Counted from the stretch's first letter, positions 17,486-25,971 are shown. The stretch: DNA of 64,000 nucleotides from Pedosphaera sp. (GCA_009695195.1 SIBJ01000008.1:1-64000); one strand, 5' to 3'. The notes: generated from the sequence alone by a model not told the origin. A program made the numbers and translations.

Positions 17486-18556
17486 ATGCGCGAACCCTCT
17501 CTGCACTTTCTCAAAACGCTCGTCAACACGCCCAGCCCCGTTGGCCACGAGACGCGCGGGCAACGCGTCTGGCTCGATTACGCCAAACAATTTGCCGACG
17601 AAACTTTTTCCGACGCCTACGGCAATTGCGTGGCCGTGCTGAACAAAGGCGGCTCGCCGCGCATCATGCTCGCCGGCCACGCGGACGAGATCGCGATGGC
17701 GGTGAATTACATTGACGACAACGGTTTCATTTACGTCCGCAAAATGGGCGGCGTGGACGCGGCCATCACGAAGGCGCAACGCATCGTCATCCACACACGC
17801 GGCGGGCCGGTAAAGGGCGTCGTCGGCAACGTCGCGCCGCACTTGATGAAGCTGGAAGGCGATCCGAAGCCGCCGAAGATTCATGAAATTTTCATAGACA
17901 TCGGCGTGGCGTCGCGAAAGGAAGCGGAAAAAGTCATCCGCGTCGGCGATCCCATCACGCTGGTGGACGAGTTCGACATTTTGCGCGGCGATCTGGCGGT
18001 GGCGCGGGCGTTTGACAATCGCATCGGCACGTTCGCCGTGATCGAAGCGTTGCGGTTGTTGAAGGAGTCCAAAGCGCCGTTGCACGCGGAGGTTTGCGCT
18101 GTCTCGAATGTGCAGGAGGAAGTCGGTTTGCTCGGTGCGCGGCAGATCGCGTATTCGCTCAAGCCCGACATCGCGCTCGTGGTGGACGTGACGCACGCAA
18201 CGGATTATCCGACCGTGAGCAAGATGCAGCACGGCGATGTGAAGGTCGGCAAAGGTCCGGCGCTCACGCACGGCGGCTGCAATCATCCCGAAGTGGTGAA
18301 GCGATTGGAGGAGGTCGCCGCGAAGAAAAAGATTTCGCTGCAACACGAAGCGATGTCGAGCACGAGCGGCACGGACACAGACGCGATTTTTTGGACGCGC
18401 GGCGGCATCGCGAGCGCACTGATCAGCCTGCCGAACCGTTACATGCACTCGCCCGTCGAGGTCGTGAGCCTGAAAGACCTCGAACAAATCCCGCAACTCC
18501 TCGCCGCGTTCGTGTCGTCGTTGAAGAAGGGCGAGCAGTTCAAGGTGCAGATTTGA
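17486..18556 (+). CDS. M42-family metallopeptidase (glutamyl aminopeptidase/endoglucanase M type)
   Basis: The 356-residue protein starts MREPSLHFLKTLVNTPSPVG. M42 metal-ligand motifs are visible: LAGHADEIAM, then VARAFDNRIG, VSNVQEEVGLLGARQ, LVVDVTHATDYP and NRYMHSPVEV. This family has a two-metal centre, forms dodecameric assemblies and cleaves N-terminal residues from peptides in the cytoplasm. The length is normal and no signal peptide is seen. A degenerate copy of its 3' tail lies at about 19520-19590. Confidence 0.93.
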   Translation: MREPSLHFLKTLVNTPSPVGHETRGQRVWLDYAKQFADETFSDAYGNCVAVLNKGGSPRIMLAGHADEIAMAVNYIDDNGFIYVRKMGGVDAAITKAQRIVIHTRGGPVKGVVGNVAPHLMKLEGDPKPPKIHEIFIDIGVASRKEAEKVIRVGDPITLVDEFDILRGDLAVARAFDNRIGTFAVIEALRLLKESKAPLHAEVCAVSNVQEEVGLLGARQIAYSLKPDIALVVDVTHATDYPTVSKMQHGDVKVGKGPALTHGGCNHPEVVKRLEEVAAKKKISLQHEAMSSTSGTDTDAIFWTRGGIASALISLPNRYMHSPVEVVSLKDLEQIPQLLAAFVSSLKKGEQFKVQI

Positions 18557-18570
18557 TCGGCTGCGGCGGT

Positions 18571-19392
18571 TCAGCCGTTTCGCCGCCGCCGGCTGACGAA
18601 GAAACCGATCGCTCCCACAGCCACCAACGCGACCGTGGTGGGTTCCGGTGTGGCGGCCTGCGTGGTGAAACCAACATCGTCAATGAAGGCGTCGCCCGTC
18701 ACCCCGACCGGCATCGTGACTTGCGTGATGGTCTGACCCGCTGGCGCGCTGAAGCCGTAAAATGTATCGCCGTTGGTGCGCGTGGTATTGACCACGGCCG
18801 CCGCCGTGACGGTGCCGCCGCCGCTGAAACTGGCGGTGGCTTTGAGCAGACCATAATTGACCGGGCTGGAAATCCCTTGCGAGAGAAACGTGAACCCAAA
18901 TTCTGTTACACCTAGGTCGGGTGCGCCAAAGTTGTTTGCGAAGGAGGAGAACACAAAGGTAAAGTCCGGCGTGAAGGCGCTGATGTTTTTCACGCCCACC
19001 TGATCGCTGGAGATCGGCTCGGAGAAAATCGTGTTGACCGACGTGAGCGTGCCGGGCGAGCCCTGCCCCAGGGTCAACGACTTGGACTGAACCGTGCCGT
19101 AGGAAAGCGAAACGGTGGTGACGTTCGCGTTGACGGCCACGTTGTCGAAGGTGAACACGCCGCCGAGGTCGCTGTTGAAAGCGGCGAGCATCTGGGGCGT
19201 GAACGCGCCGACGGAAATGACGTTCGCGGCGTTGGCGCCGCCGGTGCCGGAGAAAAAGTGCGCATCCTGATCCACCTGATTCGTATTATTTGAGGGATGG
19301 TCGTAGATGCCGGTCGTGGTGACGGCGGCCGCGCGCAGGGCGGCCAGCGTGACGGTCGCGCGACCAGCGAGGAGGTGTTTGAGATTGGTCAT
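18571..19392 (-). CDS. PEP-CTERM sorting domain protein
   Basis: The 273-residue protein starts MTNLKHLLAGRATVTLAALR. The middle is Gly/Thr/Asn-rich and beta-predicted. The C-terminus is a PEP-CTERM signal: PEPTTVALVAVGAIGFFVSR plus a basic tail. Such proteins are recognised by exosortase (EpsH/XrtA family) and sent to the surface or exopolysaccharide matrix. No exosortase gene is in this window. It is convergent with the M42 gene, 14 bases between stops. Confidence 0.88.
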   Translation of the reverse strand: MTNLKHLLAGRATVTLAALRAAAVTTTGIYDHPSNNTNQVDQDAHFFSGTGGANAANVISVGAFTPQMLAAFNSDLGGVFTFDNVAVNANVTTVSLSYGTVQSKSLTLGQGSPGTLTSVNTIFSEPISSDQVGVKNISAFTPDFTFVFSSFANNFGAPDLGVTEFGFTFLSQGISSPVNYGLLKATASFSGGGTVTAAAVVNTTRTNGDTFYGFSAPAGQTITQVTMPVGVTGDAFIDDVGFTTQAATPEPTTVALVAVGAIGFFVSRRRRNG

Positions 19393-19519
19393 ATTGAGGC
19401 TTGGTTGGGGAACAGTTCAACGGATCCACTTCTGATGAAGTGGCAAACCCGTGAGGCCTGAGCGGTAAATAATCAATGAAATTCGCACTCAGATACCGCA
19501 CAGGGGCATCCTTACCCGG

Positions 19520-19590
19520 ATCCGATCGCGAACAGCTCGCGGCCTTTGTGTCGTCGTCGAACCAGGCGAGGAGTTCAAAGTGGAGATTTG
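19520..19590 (+). pseudogene. Degenerate copy of the 3' end of the M42 peptidase gene
   Basis: The sequence from about GATCGCGAACAGCTCGCGGC to the TTTGA at 19587 aligns with 18495-18560, the last 20 codons of the M42 gene. With one base restored it reads DREQLAAFVSS, then EEFKVEI and a stop, against LLAAFVSSLKKGEQFKVQI in the intact gene. A lost base in the GGG run breaks the frame. It is probably the remains of a second M42 copy. Confidence 0.5.
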
Positions 19591-19631
19591 ACGGATCGGT
19601 TGTGCCGCGGGGCGTCGCGCCGGTATCGGGA

Positions 19632-20249
19632 TTACTTTGCCTCGAACTGGATGTCTTCCGGCCGGACTTCCAGACATTCATCATGGTCCTCCCAGATGAT
19701 CGCGGGATAGAAATTCAGGAGCTTCGGCGCCAGTTCACCGCCGGCGCGGGCGAGCAGGCGTTCGGCTTCTTGCGCGGCGTTTTCGTACGCGCGGTCGTAA
19801 TTGCCGGCGCTCTTGCGCTGGCGGTCGTCCCAATGCGCGACGGCGTGGACCGGGTCATATTGCGCCGCCCAGTTTTCCACATCGGGCCGGATTTCTGTCG
19901 CGATGTCTTCGAACGCGACGAGTGTTTCGTTGCAATGCTGACAGATGAGGCCGTCCCCGCGCACGTCGCGCGTGAGCAGCGGCAGCAGCGGCGCCCGGCA
20001 GCAGGCCGATTCCGCATAGGCGGCGGGCGGCGTGGCCAGGCGCTTGTGCCAGATTTGTTTGTCATGGCCGACTTGGGAGGCGAGCCGGTACGCGCCGACG
20101 AGGGGATGCGATTGCCGCCAGGCTTTGCCTTGGATCTGGCCGAGGGTTTGGGCGAGCCAGCGGGCCAGCGTGATGTCGTCGAACTCGCGGAAGGCGAGGC
20201 TGTATTCGCGCCAAAGCTGGTCAAGCGGATCGTTGGAATCAAAAGCCAT
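19632..20249 (-). CDS. Hypothetical protein with a possible zinc-ribbon-like cysteine set
   Basis: The 205-residue protein starts MAFDSNDPLDQLWREYSLAF. It has no signal peptide or membrane helix. The centre carries SACCRAPLLP and ICQHCNE, a CC ... CxxC spacing that could bind zinc. The C-terminus is acidic. Family not recognised. It is a lone gene between the M42 remnant and the tRNA. Confidence 0.7.
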   Translation of the reverse strand: MAFDSNDPLDQLWREYSLAFREFDDITLARWLAQTLGQIQGKAWRQSHPLVGAYRLASQVGHDKQIWHKRLATPPAAYAESACCRAPLLPLLTRDVRGDGLICQHCNETLVAFEDIATEIRPDVENWAAQYDPVHAVAHWDDRQRKSAGNYDRAYENAAQEAERLLARAGGELAPKLLNFYPAIIWEDHDECLEVRPEDIQFEAK

Positions 20250-20509
20250 GCGCTGGCAGGATGCGGCGGAGCGGGGGCGATGTCGAGCGAGGGATGACCG
20301 TTCGCGTTGTGAAGAACCGGTGGATAACCGGGTTGAATTCGGACAAGAATGACTTTGACAAATCCAACTGGCTCATTATGCTGCGGTCATTCGGGTAGCA
20401 GCACGTTTCTTCAGCGGGGTTCCCCACCCCCACCTCCTTGGCGTCTGCTGCCCGAATATTTTTTCTTTGACCGGTGGAGAATGTTTCCCTAACTTGCGAC
20501 TCCCCAAGC

Positions 20510-20586
20510 GGGGGCGTAGCTCAATTGGTTAGAGCGCTGCCCTGTCACGGCAGAGGTTACGGGTTCGAGCCCCGCCGCTCCCGCCA
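20510..20586 (+). tRNA. tRNA-Asp (GTC), CCA encoded
   Basis: The cloverleaf can be folded by eye: acceptor GGGGGCG pairs CGCTCCC, D-stem GCTC/GAGC, anticodon stem CTGCC/GGCAG with loop CTGTCAC giving anticodon GTC, and T-loop TTCGAGC. The discriminator is G and CCA is encoded at 20584-20586. The outermost T-stem pair is an A-C mismatch. Its 3' end, from 20561 on, is duplicated at 23680-23710. Confidence 0.95.
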
Positions 20587-20591
20587 TTTTC
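20561..20591. repeat. attL-like direct repeat overlapping the tRNA-Asp 3' end
   Basis: These 31 bp, from GGGTTCGAGCCCCGCC through CATTTTC, are identical to 23680-23710. They span the T-arm, acceptor 3' strand, CCA and five bases beyond, the classic location of an integrative-element attachment site. Confidence 0.88.
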
Positions 20592-20685
20592 CTCGAACTG
20601 ATTCCAAGTTCAATCCGCCATGGCGTGGCGGAATTTTCGTTGCCCGTCCGCCGCGTTGAAATACGATGCCCGCACCTTTGGCCGC

Positions 20686-21774
20686 ATGAATTCATTCCGC
20701 AATAACCGACTCCGCGACTTGGCCGTGCCGATGAGCACCAACTGGCTGCTCAACGATCTCGCCGAGGCCAAAGGCAAGCAGGAGCTTTACACCCGCCAAT
20801 CGCCCCAGGTCCTCAAAGCCCTGCGCGAAATGGCCCTCGTGCAAAGCGTCGAATCTTCCAACCGCATCGAAGGCGTCACCGTCGCCGCCGATCGCCTCCG
20901 CCCGCTCGTCCTCGGCCACGCCCGCCCAAAGGACCGCTCCGAGCAGGAAATCGCCGGCTACCGCAGCGCGTTGAATCTCATCCACACGAAAGCGGAGCAT
21001 CTTCAAATCACCCCCGACTTGATGCGCCGGCTGCACCAGCTTTGCCAGGAAGGCAGCGGCGACGCCGGCCAGTTCAAGAAAGTGAACAACGAAGTCATCG
21101 AACTCCGGCCCGGCGCTGCGCCCATCATCCGGTTCAAGTGTGTTTCCGCTAAAGCCACCCCCGCCGCCGTGGACGAACTCTGCCTCGTCTATCGCCACGC
21201 CATTGATCAAGACCGCATCCCACCGCTCGTGGCCATCGGTGCGCTCATTCTTGATTTCCTGTGCATCCATCCGTTCCGCGACGGCAACGGACGCGTGTCG
21301 CGCCTGCTCACCCTGCTCGCACTGTACCAGCACGGCTACGAAGTTGGGCGCTACATCAGCTTGGAGCGCCTCGTCGAAGAGGCGAAGGAAGATTACTACC
21401 ACGTCCTGCAAAAAAGCTCCCAACGCTGGCACGACAGCAAGCACGACCTGCTCCCCTGGCTGAATCATTTCCTCGCCATCGCCCGCCGCGCCTATGGCGA
21501 GTTCGAGCAGCGTGCCGGCGACATGAAATCCCGGCGCGGCGCGAAAACCGAACTGGTGGAACACGCCATTGAAGCCACCGTTGGCGAATTCGGCATTACC
21601 GATCTGGAACGAGCCTGCCCCGGCGTCAGCCGCGACATGATCCGGCTCTTGTTGCGAGATTTAAAAACCGCCGGGCGCATCGAATGTCTTGGCCGCGGCC
21701 CGGGCGCAAAATGGCGAAAGAGGGTAATACCCTCAAAAGAGGGTAAGAAAGAGGGTAGCAAGGCTAAGCGATGA
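20686..21774 (+). CDS. Fic family protein, class II, with C-terminal winged helix
   Basis: The protein has 362 residues from ATG 20686. The Fic core motif HPFRDGNGR is at 195-203, complete for AMP transfer. An inhibitory motif SNRIEG at 58-63 fits (S/T)xxxE(G/N) upstream of the Fic fold, which defines self-inhibited class II proteins. The region after about residue 285 is helical with a likely winged-helix DNA-binding segment and ends in a Lys-rich tail. Known Fic enzymes AMPylate target proteins at Thr/Tyr/Ser; the target here is unknown. The location in a decayed island with restriction debris suggests a toxin or defence role. Confidence 0.9.
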   Translation: MNSFRNNRLRDLAVPMSTNWLLNDLAEAKGKQELYTRQSPQVLKALREMALVQSVESSNRIEGVTVAADRLRPLVLGHARPKDRSEQEIAGYRSALNLIHTKAEHLQITPDLMRRLHQLCQEGSGDAGQFKKVNNEVIELRPGAAPIIRFKCVSAKATPAAVDELCLVYRHAIDQDRIPPLVAIGALILDFLCIHPFRDGNGRVSRLLTLLALYQHGYEVGRYISLERLVEEAKEDYYHVLQKSSQRWHDSKHDLLPWLNHFLAIARRAYGEFEQRAGDMKSRRGAKTELVEHAIEATVGEFGITDLERACPGVSRDMIRLLLRDLKTAGRIECLGRGPGAKWRKRVIPSKEGKKEGSKAKR

Positions 21775-21884
21775 AACACCTCGCCAAACTCGGCATTGCC
21801 CGCGAAACCACTGGTCGCAATTGCGGTCGCATTTACGCGTATGACAAATATCTCAAGCTTCTAAGCGAAGGCACAGAACCATGA
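21771..21884 (+). pseudogene. Detached C-terminal fragment of a Fic-family protein
   Basis: A 37-residue frame overlaps the Fic stop (ATGA at 21771-21774): MKHLAKLGIARETTGRNCGR, then IYAYDKYLKLLSEGTEP. This matches the usual C-terminal end of Fic proteins with a winged helix (LGI...TG...RxYxYxxYLxIL), so it is either the original tail of the Fic gene displaced by a frameshift or the remains of a second one. Confidence 0.55.
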
Positions 21885-22055
21885 CAATTAACGAACTCCT
21901 ATCATCGTTGATGACAGCCGCTGCTGGCACATCGGGGCGTCAATCAAAGATGCGGGCGGAAAGACGTTCATGATTAGCGAACTGGAGGACGCCACGAACC
22001 GCGACGCATTGAAGCAGGCATTTGCCTCAAGTTGGGCCATCGGCCAAGCCTTATG
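21881..22055 (+). pseudogene. Fragment resembling the C-terminus of an ORF6N-type protein
   Basis: A frame without its own start reads PIIVDDSRCWHIGASIKDAG, then GKTFMISELEDATNRDALKQ and stops at TTATGA, overlapping the next gene's ATG. The DD...(Y/W)HxGASxKDxG core is what I recall from tails of ORF6N-domain proteins of mobile elements. No N-terminal part is present. Confidence 0.4.
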
Positions 22056-23252
22056 AACTCCGCATCCTTCGTCTGGCAACGCTTCCACGCCTATCGCGTT
22101 TTTGACGAGTTTCTTGACCGCTTCGTCCTCAAGCGAAAGAGCTACGTCACCGGCCACCCCGACCCGCTCGATCTGACCGCGGCCTTCGAAGACATCCGGG
22201 AGCGCTTCGTCGCCGCCTTCGATGATTCCGAGGCGCACTTCGAGGAAAAAGTCGCCCATCAGTTCGAGGGCGCATCTGAGCAAACCAAGATCGTCTTCGC
22301 CAACGTCGAATTCCTATGGGCGATGCCGATGGAGAACATTTCCCCGCAGAAGAAACGTTCCTACGCCGAGCGCTGGTTCCCCGGGCCGGATCAGGTGGTC
22401 AACAGTGAGCGCCTCTTTTTCGGCTACCCCCACATCATCGCCAACCCCGGCTCCTGGTATCTGCGCAATAAATACTGGGAGCTGGTGGCCGCGCTGCGCG
22501 TGCTGAGCCTCGTCGCGGCGGATTCGGCCCCCACGGACCTCCCCACGCTCAAGCAGAAGATCGCCGCGATCTGCCATGCGGCGATCTACGAAGGAATCCC
22601 TGCCGGAGAGAACTTCGCCGTCTCCAAGGTCTGCGGCATCCATTCCGCCTTGATGCACTTGGCCGATCCCGAGCGCTACGAGTCGATTATCTCCGCCTCG
22701 CACCGCAGGCGGATATGCGCTGTCTTCGGGCATGTGGTCGAGAATCCGTCCCCGGATGCCGAAGTCCTGCTCAAGCAGATCCGAAGCACCCTCTACGGTT
22801 CACACGGCAACGATGATGACCCGGACCGCAAGTATCGCTGGTTCTTTTACACCAAAGACGTGCGCCCGCTTTGGATCGACAAAAAGAGCAAGAAGGAACA
22901 GCGGGTGAGTTCCGCCGTCTTCGACGTGCGCAACGAGGAAGACGCCGCCGACCTCGAGGGGGACAAGGAGGAAATCACAGGCTACCGCATCCGCCGCAGC
23001 GCCAAACTCGTCAAAGCCACGAAGGAACGCGACGGCCATACCTGCCGCGCCTGCGGCTTCCACTTCGAGAATCAGATTGTCCACGTTCACCACCTCGACC
23101 CCCTGAGCGAATACAAGCGCCCTCAAGAGACAAAGCTGGAGGACCTGCTCACCCTCTGCCCAACTTGCCACTATCTTGCGCACTATTGGTTGCGGAAAAG
23201 CCCACGCTACAAGCGGCTGGAAACACTTCTTGCAACGCTGAAACCAGGCTAG
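22053..23252 (+). CDS. HNH endonuclease domain protein
   Basis: The protein has 399 residues from ATG 22053. The first 300 residues are helical and charged with no recognised family. The last 85 hold an HNH nuclease: DGHTCRACGFHF (CxxC), VHVHHLDPLSEY and LLTLCPTCHYLAHYW (CxxCH). Such C-terminal HNH domains occur in restriction-like nucleases of defence islands. It probably cuts DNA, with the N-terminal region setting the trigger. It is preceded directly by gene debris and followed by an HsdR-like fragment in the same frame. Confidence 0.82.
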   Translation: MNSASFVWQRFHAYRVFDEFLDRFVLKRKSYVTGHPDPLDLTAAFEDIRERFVAAFDDSEAHFEEKVAHQFEGASEQTKIVFANVEFLWAMPMENISPQKKRSYAERWFPGPDQVVNSERLFFGYPHIIANPGSWYLRNKYWELVAALRVLSLVAADSAPTDLPTLKQKIAAICHAAIYEGIPAGENFAVSKVCGIHSALMHLADPERYESIISASHRRRICAVFGHVVENPSPDAEVLLKQIRSTLYGSHGNDDDPDRKYRWFFYTKDVRPLWIDKKSKKEQRVSSAVFDVRNEEDAADLEGDKEEITGYRIRRSAKLVKATKERDGHTCRACGFHFENQIVHVHHLDPLSEYKRPQETKLEDLLTLCPTCHYLAHYWLRKSPRYKRLETLLATLKPG

Positions 23253-23372
23253 CAATTGATCCCCGCCGGGCAGGAGCACATCCTCGAACAGGAAGACGGC
23301 AAGAAACCCTGGGTGCAGGTGGTGACGGAACTCTCCCGCGCCTTCGCCCTTTGCGCCGAGTGGGTGGGCTGA
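23253..23372 (+). pseudogene. Fragment resembling the C-terminal region of type I restriction HsdR
   Basis: Reading on in frame after the HNH stop gives LIPAGQEHILEQEDGKKPWV, then QVVTELSRAFALCAEWVG and a stop. The EHI...EDGKKxxxxxVTxLSRAFAL pattern is typical of HsdR helical-domain sequences. Nothing else of the restriction system is present. Confidence 0.5.
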
Positions 23373-23679
23373 GGCTGAATAGAATTCCTTTTCAAAACGC
23401 GGTGCGCGCCGTTGTCGTCTCTGTCGAGTCACGGCCTGTTTGCATTTCGCCTTTTCACTCAGGCATAGGAATTCTACAAGGAGCCTTAGCCGGTGGCCGG
23501 CGCGCTGCGCGCGCTCGGCCACCGTCCAAGGTATCCTCTTAACTTTTACACACGCCACAGTTGCTTTGGCGTTTGACCATCTATCCCGCATTTGTGGCAG
23601 CGGGCGGACTTAACCGCGCTGGCTGCTGGTATTTGTGAAAGCGGGCAATTTTCAGGCCCGTCTTTATTGGGTTTGAATT
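23373..23679. other. Right end of the island, no gene
   Basis: No coding frame is supported. There is an inverted pair TAGAATTCC/GGAATTCTA about 95 bases apart, and a strong hairpin CGGTGGCCG...CGGCCACCG around an alternating GC core near 23490-23525, which could stop transcription before the attachment repeat. Confidence 0.45.
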
Positions 23680-23710
23680 GGGTTCGAGCCCCGCCGCTCC
23701 CGCCATTTTC
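23680..23710. repeat. attR-like direct repeat, copy of the tRNA-Asp 3' end
   Basis: Identical over 31 bp to 20561-20591. The 5' part of a tRNA is missing upstream, so this is not a second tRNA gene. It marks the right border of the island, 51 bases before the adenine deaminase start. Confidence 0.88.
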
Positions 23711-23761
23711 AAAAAGCATTTTCGTTCCCGGTCCGATGCGGTACACTCGCCAAAACGAGTC

Positions 23762-25468
23762 ATGCGCAACCTCCAGCACAAACTCAGTATCGCGCGCGGC
23801 GAGCGCCCGGCGGAACTGCTCTTCCAGAACGCCCGCCTCGTCAACGTCCTGAGCGGTGAAATCCACCCGGCCAATGTCGCGGTGGACGACGGGCGCGTGA
23901 TCGGCTTCGGCGAGTACGAGGCAAAACAAGTCGTTGACCTCAACGGTTCGTATCTCGCGCCGAGTTTGATTGACGGGCATTTCCACGTCGAAAGCTCGAT
24001 GCTCACCGCGCCGGAATTCGCGCGCGCGGTCGTGCCGCACGGGACGGGCGCGGTGGTGATTGACCCACACGAATACGCGAACGTCCTCGGTCTCGACGGC
24101 ATCCGCTACGTGCTCGAATCCACGAAGAATCTGCCGGTGGATTTTTTCATCATGTTGCCGAGTTGCGTTCCGGCCACGCATCTCGAAACGGCTGGCGCGC
24201 GCATCACGGCGGACGATTTGAAATTGATGATCGCCGACGAACGCATCGCGGGCGTGGCGGAGTTGATGAATTTCCCCGGCGTCTATCTCGGCGACGAACG
24301 CGAACTGGCGAAGATAGAAGCGGGCAAGGGCAAGAACATTGACGGCCACGCGCCCGGCTTGCGCGGAAAAAATCTGAACGCCTACGCGCTCGCTGGTGTG
24401 CGGTCGGACCATGAGTCCACCGAGGTCGAGGAGGCGCGCGAGAAGTTGCGGCTCGGGATGCACATTCTCCTGCGCGAAGGCAGCACCGAACGGAATCTGG
24501 CGCACCTGCTCCCGTTGCTGAACGCGCACAACTTCGCCAACTGCTCCTACGCCACCGACGACAAGCTCGCCGGTGATCTGGCGGGCGAAGGCCACATTGA
24601 CCACGCCGTCCGCAAGTCCATCGCGCTCGGCCTAGCGCCCATCACCGCGTTCCAGATCGCCAGCATCAACACCGCGCGGCATTACCGGTTGCGAAACTTC
24701 GGGGCCATCGCCCCGCGTTTCTGGGCCGACTTCGTTGTCTTCGACGACCTGAAGAATTTCTCTGTCCGCCAGACCTGGAAGAAAGGAAAACTGGTGGCTG
24801 AGAATGGGAAATATCTCGCGACGCATCCCGCCGTCGTCCAATTACCGCGCAGCACAATGAACCTGCGCTATGATGCGGCGAAAGACTTCTCGGTGAAAGC
24901 CGAGCCCGGAAAAATCCGCGTTATCGAAATCGTTCCGAACCAGATCGTGACGAAGAAGATCATTGAGACGCCCAGTGTTGAAAACAGTCAGGTCGTCTCC
25001 GACCCCGCGCGCGATATTCTCAAGTTGGTCGTCGTCGAACGTCACCGCGCGACGGGGAACGTGGGCGTGGGTTTTGTGCGCGGCTTCAAGCTTCGCGGTG
25101 GCGCGCTCGGCTCGACCGTGGCGCACGACGCGCACAACGTCGTGGTGGTGGGCACGAACGACGCGGACATTTTATGCGTCATCCGCGAGCTGGAAAAACT
25201 TCAAGGCGGACAGGTCGCGGTGGCGGACGGCGTGGTGAAGGCGGAGTTGGGCTTGCCGGTGGCTGGACTGGTCTCCGATCAACCGCTCGCCGAAGTCATC
25301 CGGCGCATCGAGGGTTTGAACGCCGCGGCGCACGCGCTGGGTTGCGACTTGGAAGCGCCGTTCATGACGCTTTCGTTTCTGAGCCTCTCCCCGATTCCCG
25401 AGTTGAAGCTGACGGACCAGGGCTTGATTGACGCGGTGAATCTGCGGAAGACGAGTTTGTTCGTATAA
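23762..25468 (+). CDS. ade: Adenine deaminase
   Basis: The protein has 568 residues from MRNLQHKLSIARGERPAELL, the normal length. It shows the amidohydrolase metal motif LIDGHFHVESSML, then VIDPHEYANVLG, and the Ade C-terminal region with VAHDAHNVVVVGTNDADI and MTLSFLSLSPIPELKLTDQG. It converts adenine to hypoxanthine and ammonia in purine salvage, in the cytoplasm. The island border lies just upstream, so integration may have separated it from its original promoter next to the tRNA. Confidence 0.95.
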   Translation: MRNLQHKLSIARGERPAELLFQNARLVNVLSGEIHPANVAVDDGRVIGFGEYEAKQVVDLNGSYLAPSLIDGHFHVESSMLTAPEFARAVVPHGTGAVVIDPHEYANVLGLDGIRYVLESTKNLPVDFFIMLPSCVPATHLETAGARITADDLKLMIADERIAGVAELMNFPGVYLGDERELAKIEAGKGKNIDGHAPGLRGKNLNAYALAGVRSDHESTEVEEAREKLRLGMHILLREGSTERNLAHLLPLLNAHNFANCSYATDDKLAGDLAGEGHIDHAVRKSIALGLAPITAFQIASINTARHYRLRNFGAIAPRFWADFVVFDDLKNFSVRQTWKKGKLVAENGKYLATHPAVVQLPRSTMNLRYDAAKDFSVKAEPGKIRVIEIVPNQIVTKKIIETPSVENSQVVSDPARDILKLVVVERHRATGNVGVGFVRGFKLRGGALGSTVAHDAHNVVVVGTNDADILCVIRELEKLQGGQVAVADGVVKAELGLPVAGLVSDQPLAEVIRRIEGLNAAAHALGCDLEAPFMTLSFLSLSPIPELKLTDQGLIDAVNLRKTSLFV

Positions 25469-25788
25469 GCGGACAGCTCGTTAAACGCCGAGACACCGAG
25501 CGGCGGAGCCGCAACCAAATTACCGGCCTGAAGGAACCGCAGAGACGCGATTGACGCAGAGGTTATTGTTCGCCGGCCTTTCTCTGCGGATATCGCGTCT
25601 CTGCGGTTGAATGGCTGGACCAAAAATCTTTGCAGAACGCGATGAAGTTGGGAGATAGCACTGCAGAGGCCGCAAAGAGACGCAGAGATTTTGAAAGCGG
25701 AAGTTGACCGGTGCCGGGATGTTATGTTTGAGAAGCTCTGCGATTCTCCGCGGCCTCCGCGTCTCTGCGTTTTTCCGGTCGTCAACCG
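25469..25788. repeat. Two GCAGAGA-type palindromic elements, no gene
   Basis: The first palindrome has perfect 17-bp arms AACCGCAGAGACGCGAT at 25535-25551 and its complement at 25592-25608. The second pairs GCAGAGGCCGCAAAGAGACG near 25663-25690 with CGCGGCCTCCGCGTCTCTGC near 25750-25770. The same words recur at 54372-54486. Confidence 0.75.
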
Positions 25789-25971
25789 TCACTTGGGCGA
25801 GCTTTGCAGGAGCCACATCACCAGCGCAAAAATTCCGGCCACGATCACTCCGACCACGATGGACGCCTTGAGCACGATGCTCTGCTTGCGGCGATACGCG
25901 CGCCCGCCCATGCCGGGCAGCAGATAATACCGCTCGCGTTCTTTATCTTTTTTCCAGCCGAACATGGGCAT
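25789..25971 (-). CDS. Small single-pass membrane protein
   Basis: About 60 residues from MPMFGWKKDKERERYYLLPG; a start two codons later is also possible. A basic cytoplasmic head (GGRAYRRKQS) precedes one membrane helix, IVLKASIVVGVIVAGIFALV. No family recognised. It lies alone between repeats and galactokinase. Confidence 0.6.
   Translation of the reverse strand: MPMFGWKKDKERERYYLLPGMGGRAYRRKQSIVLKASIVVGVIVAGIFALVMWLLQSSPK

Larger units (their letters stand above)
20592..23710. mobile_element. Small tRNA-Asp genomic island without integrase
   Basis: The segment lies between two identical 31-bp repeats of the tRNA-Asp 3' end, so it has the form of a site-specifically integrated element. 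It carries a Fic protein, an HNH protein and short fragments resembling Fic, ORF6N-like and HsdR C-termini. No integrase or recombinase is left, so it is a decayed element or one moved by another element's integrase. Confidence 0.75.

Noticed and set aside
23378-23481. Invertible switch suggested by TAGAATTCC/GGAATTCTA
   Set aside because: The inverted repeat is only nine bases, no recombinase is nearby and no promoter or gene lies between the arms.
23680-23710. Second tRNA-Asp gene
   Set aside because: Only the T-arm and acceptor 3' strand are present; no D-arm or anticodon arm precedes it, so it is an attachment-site copy.
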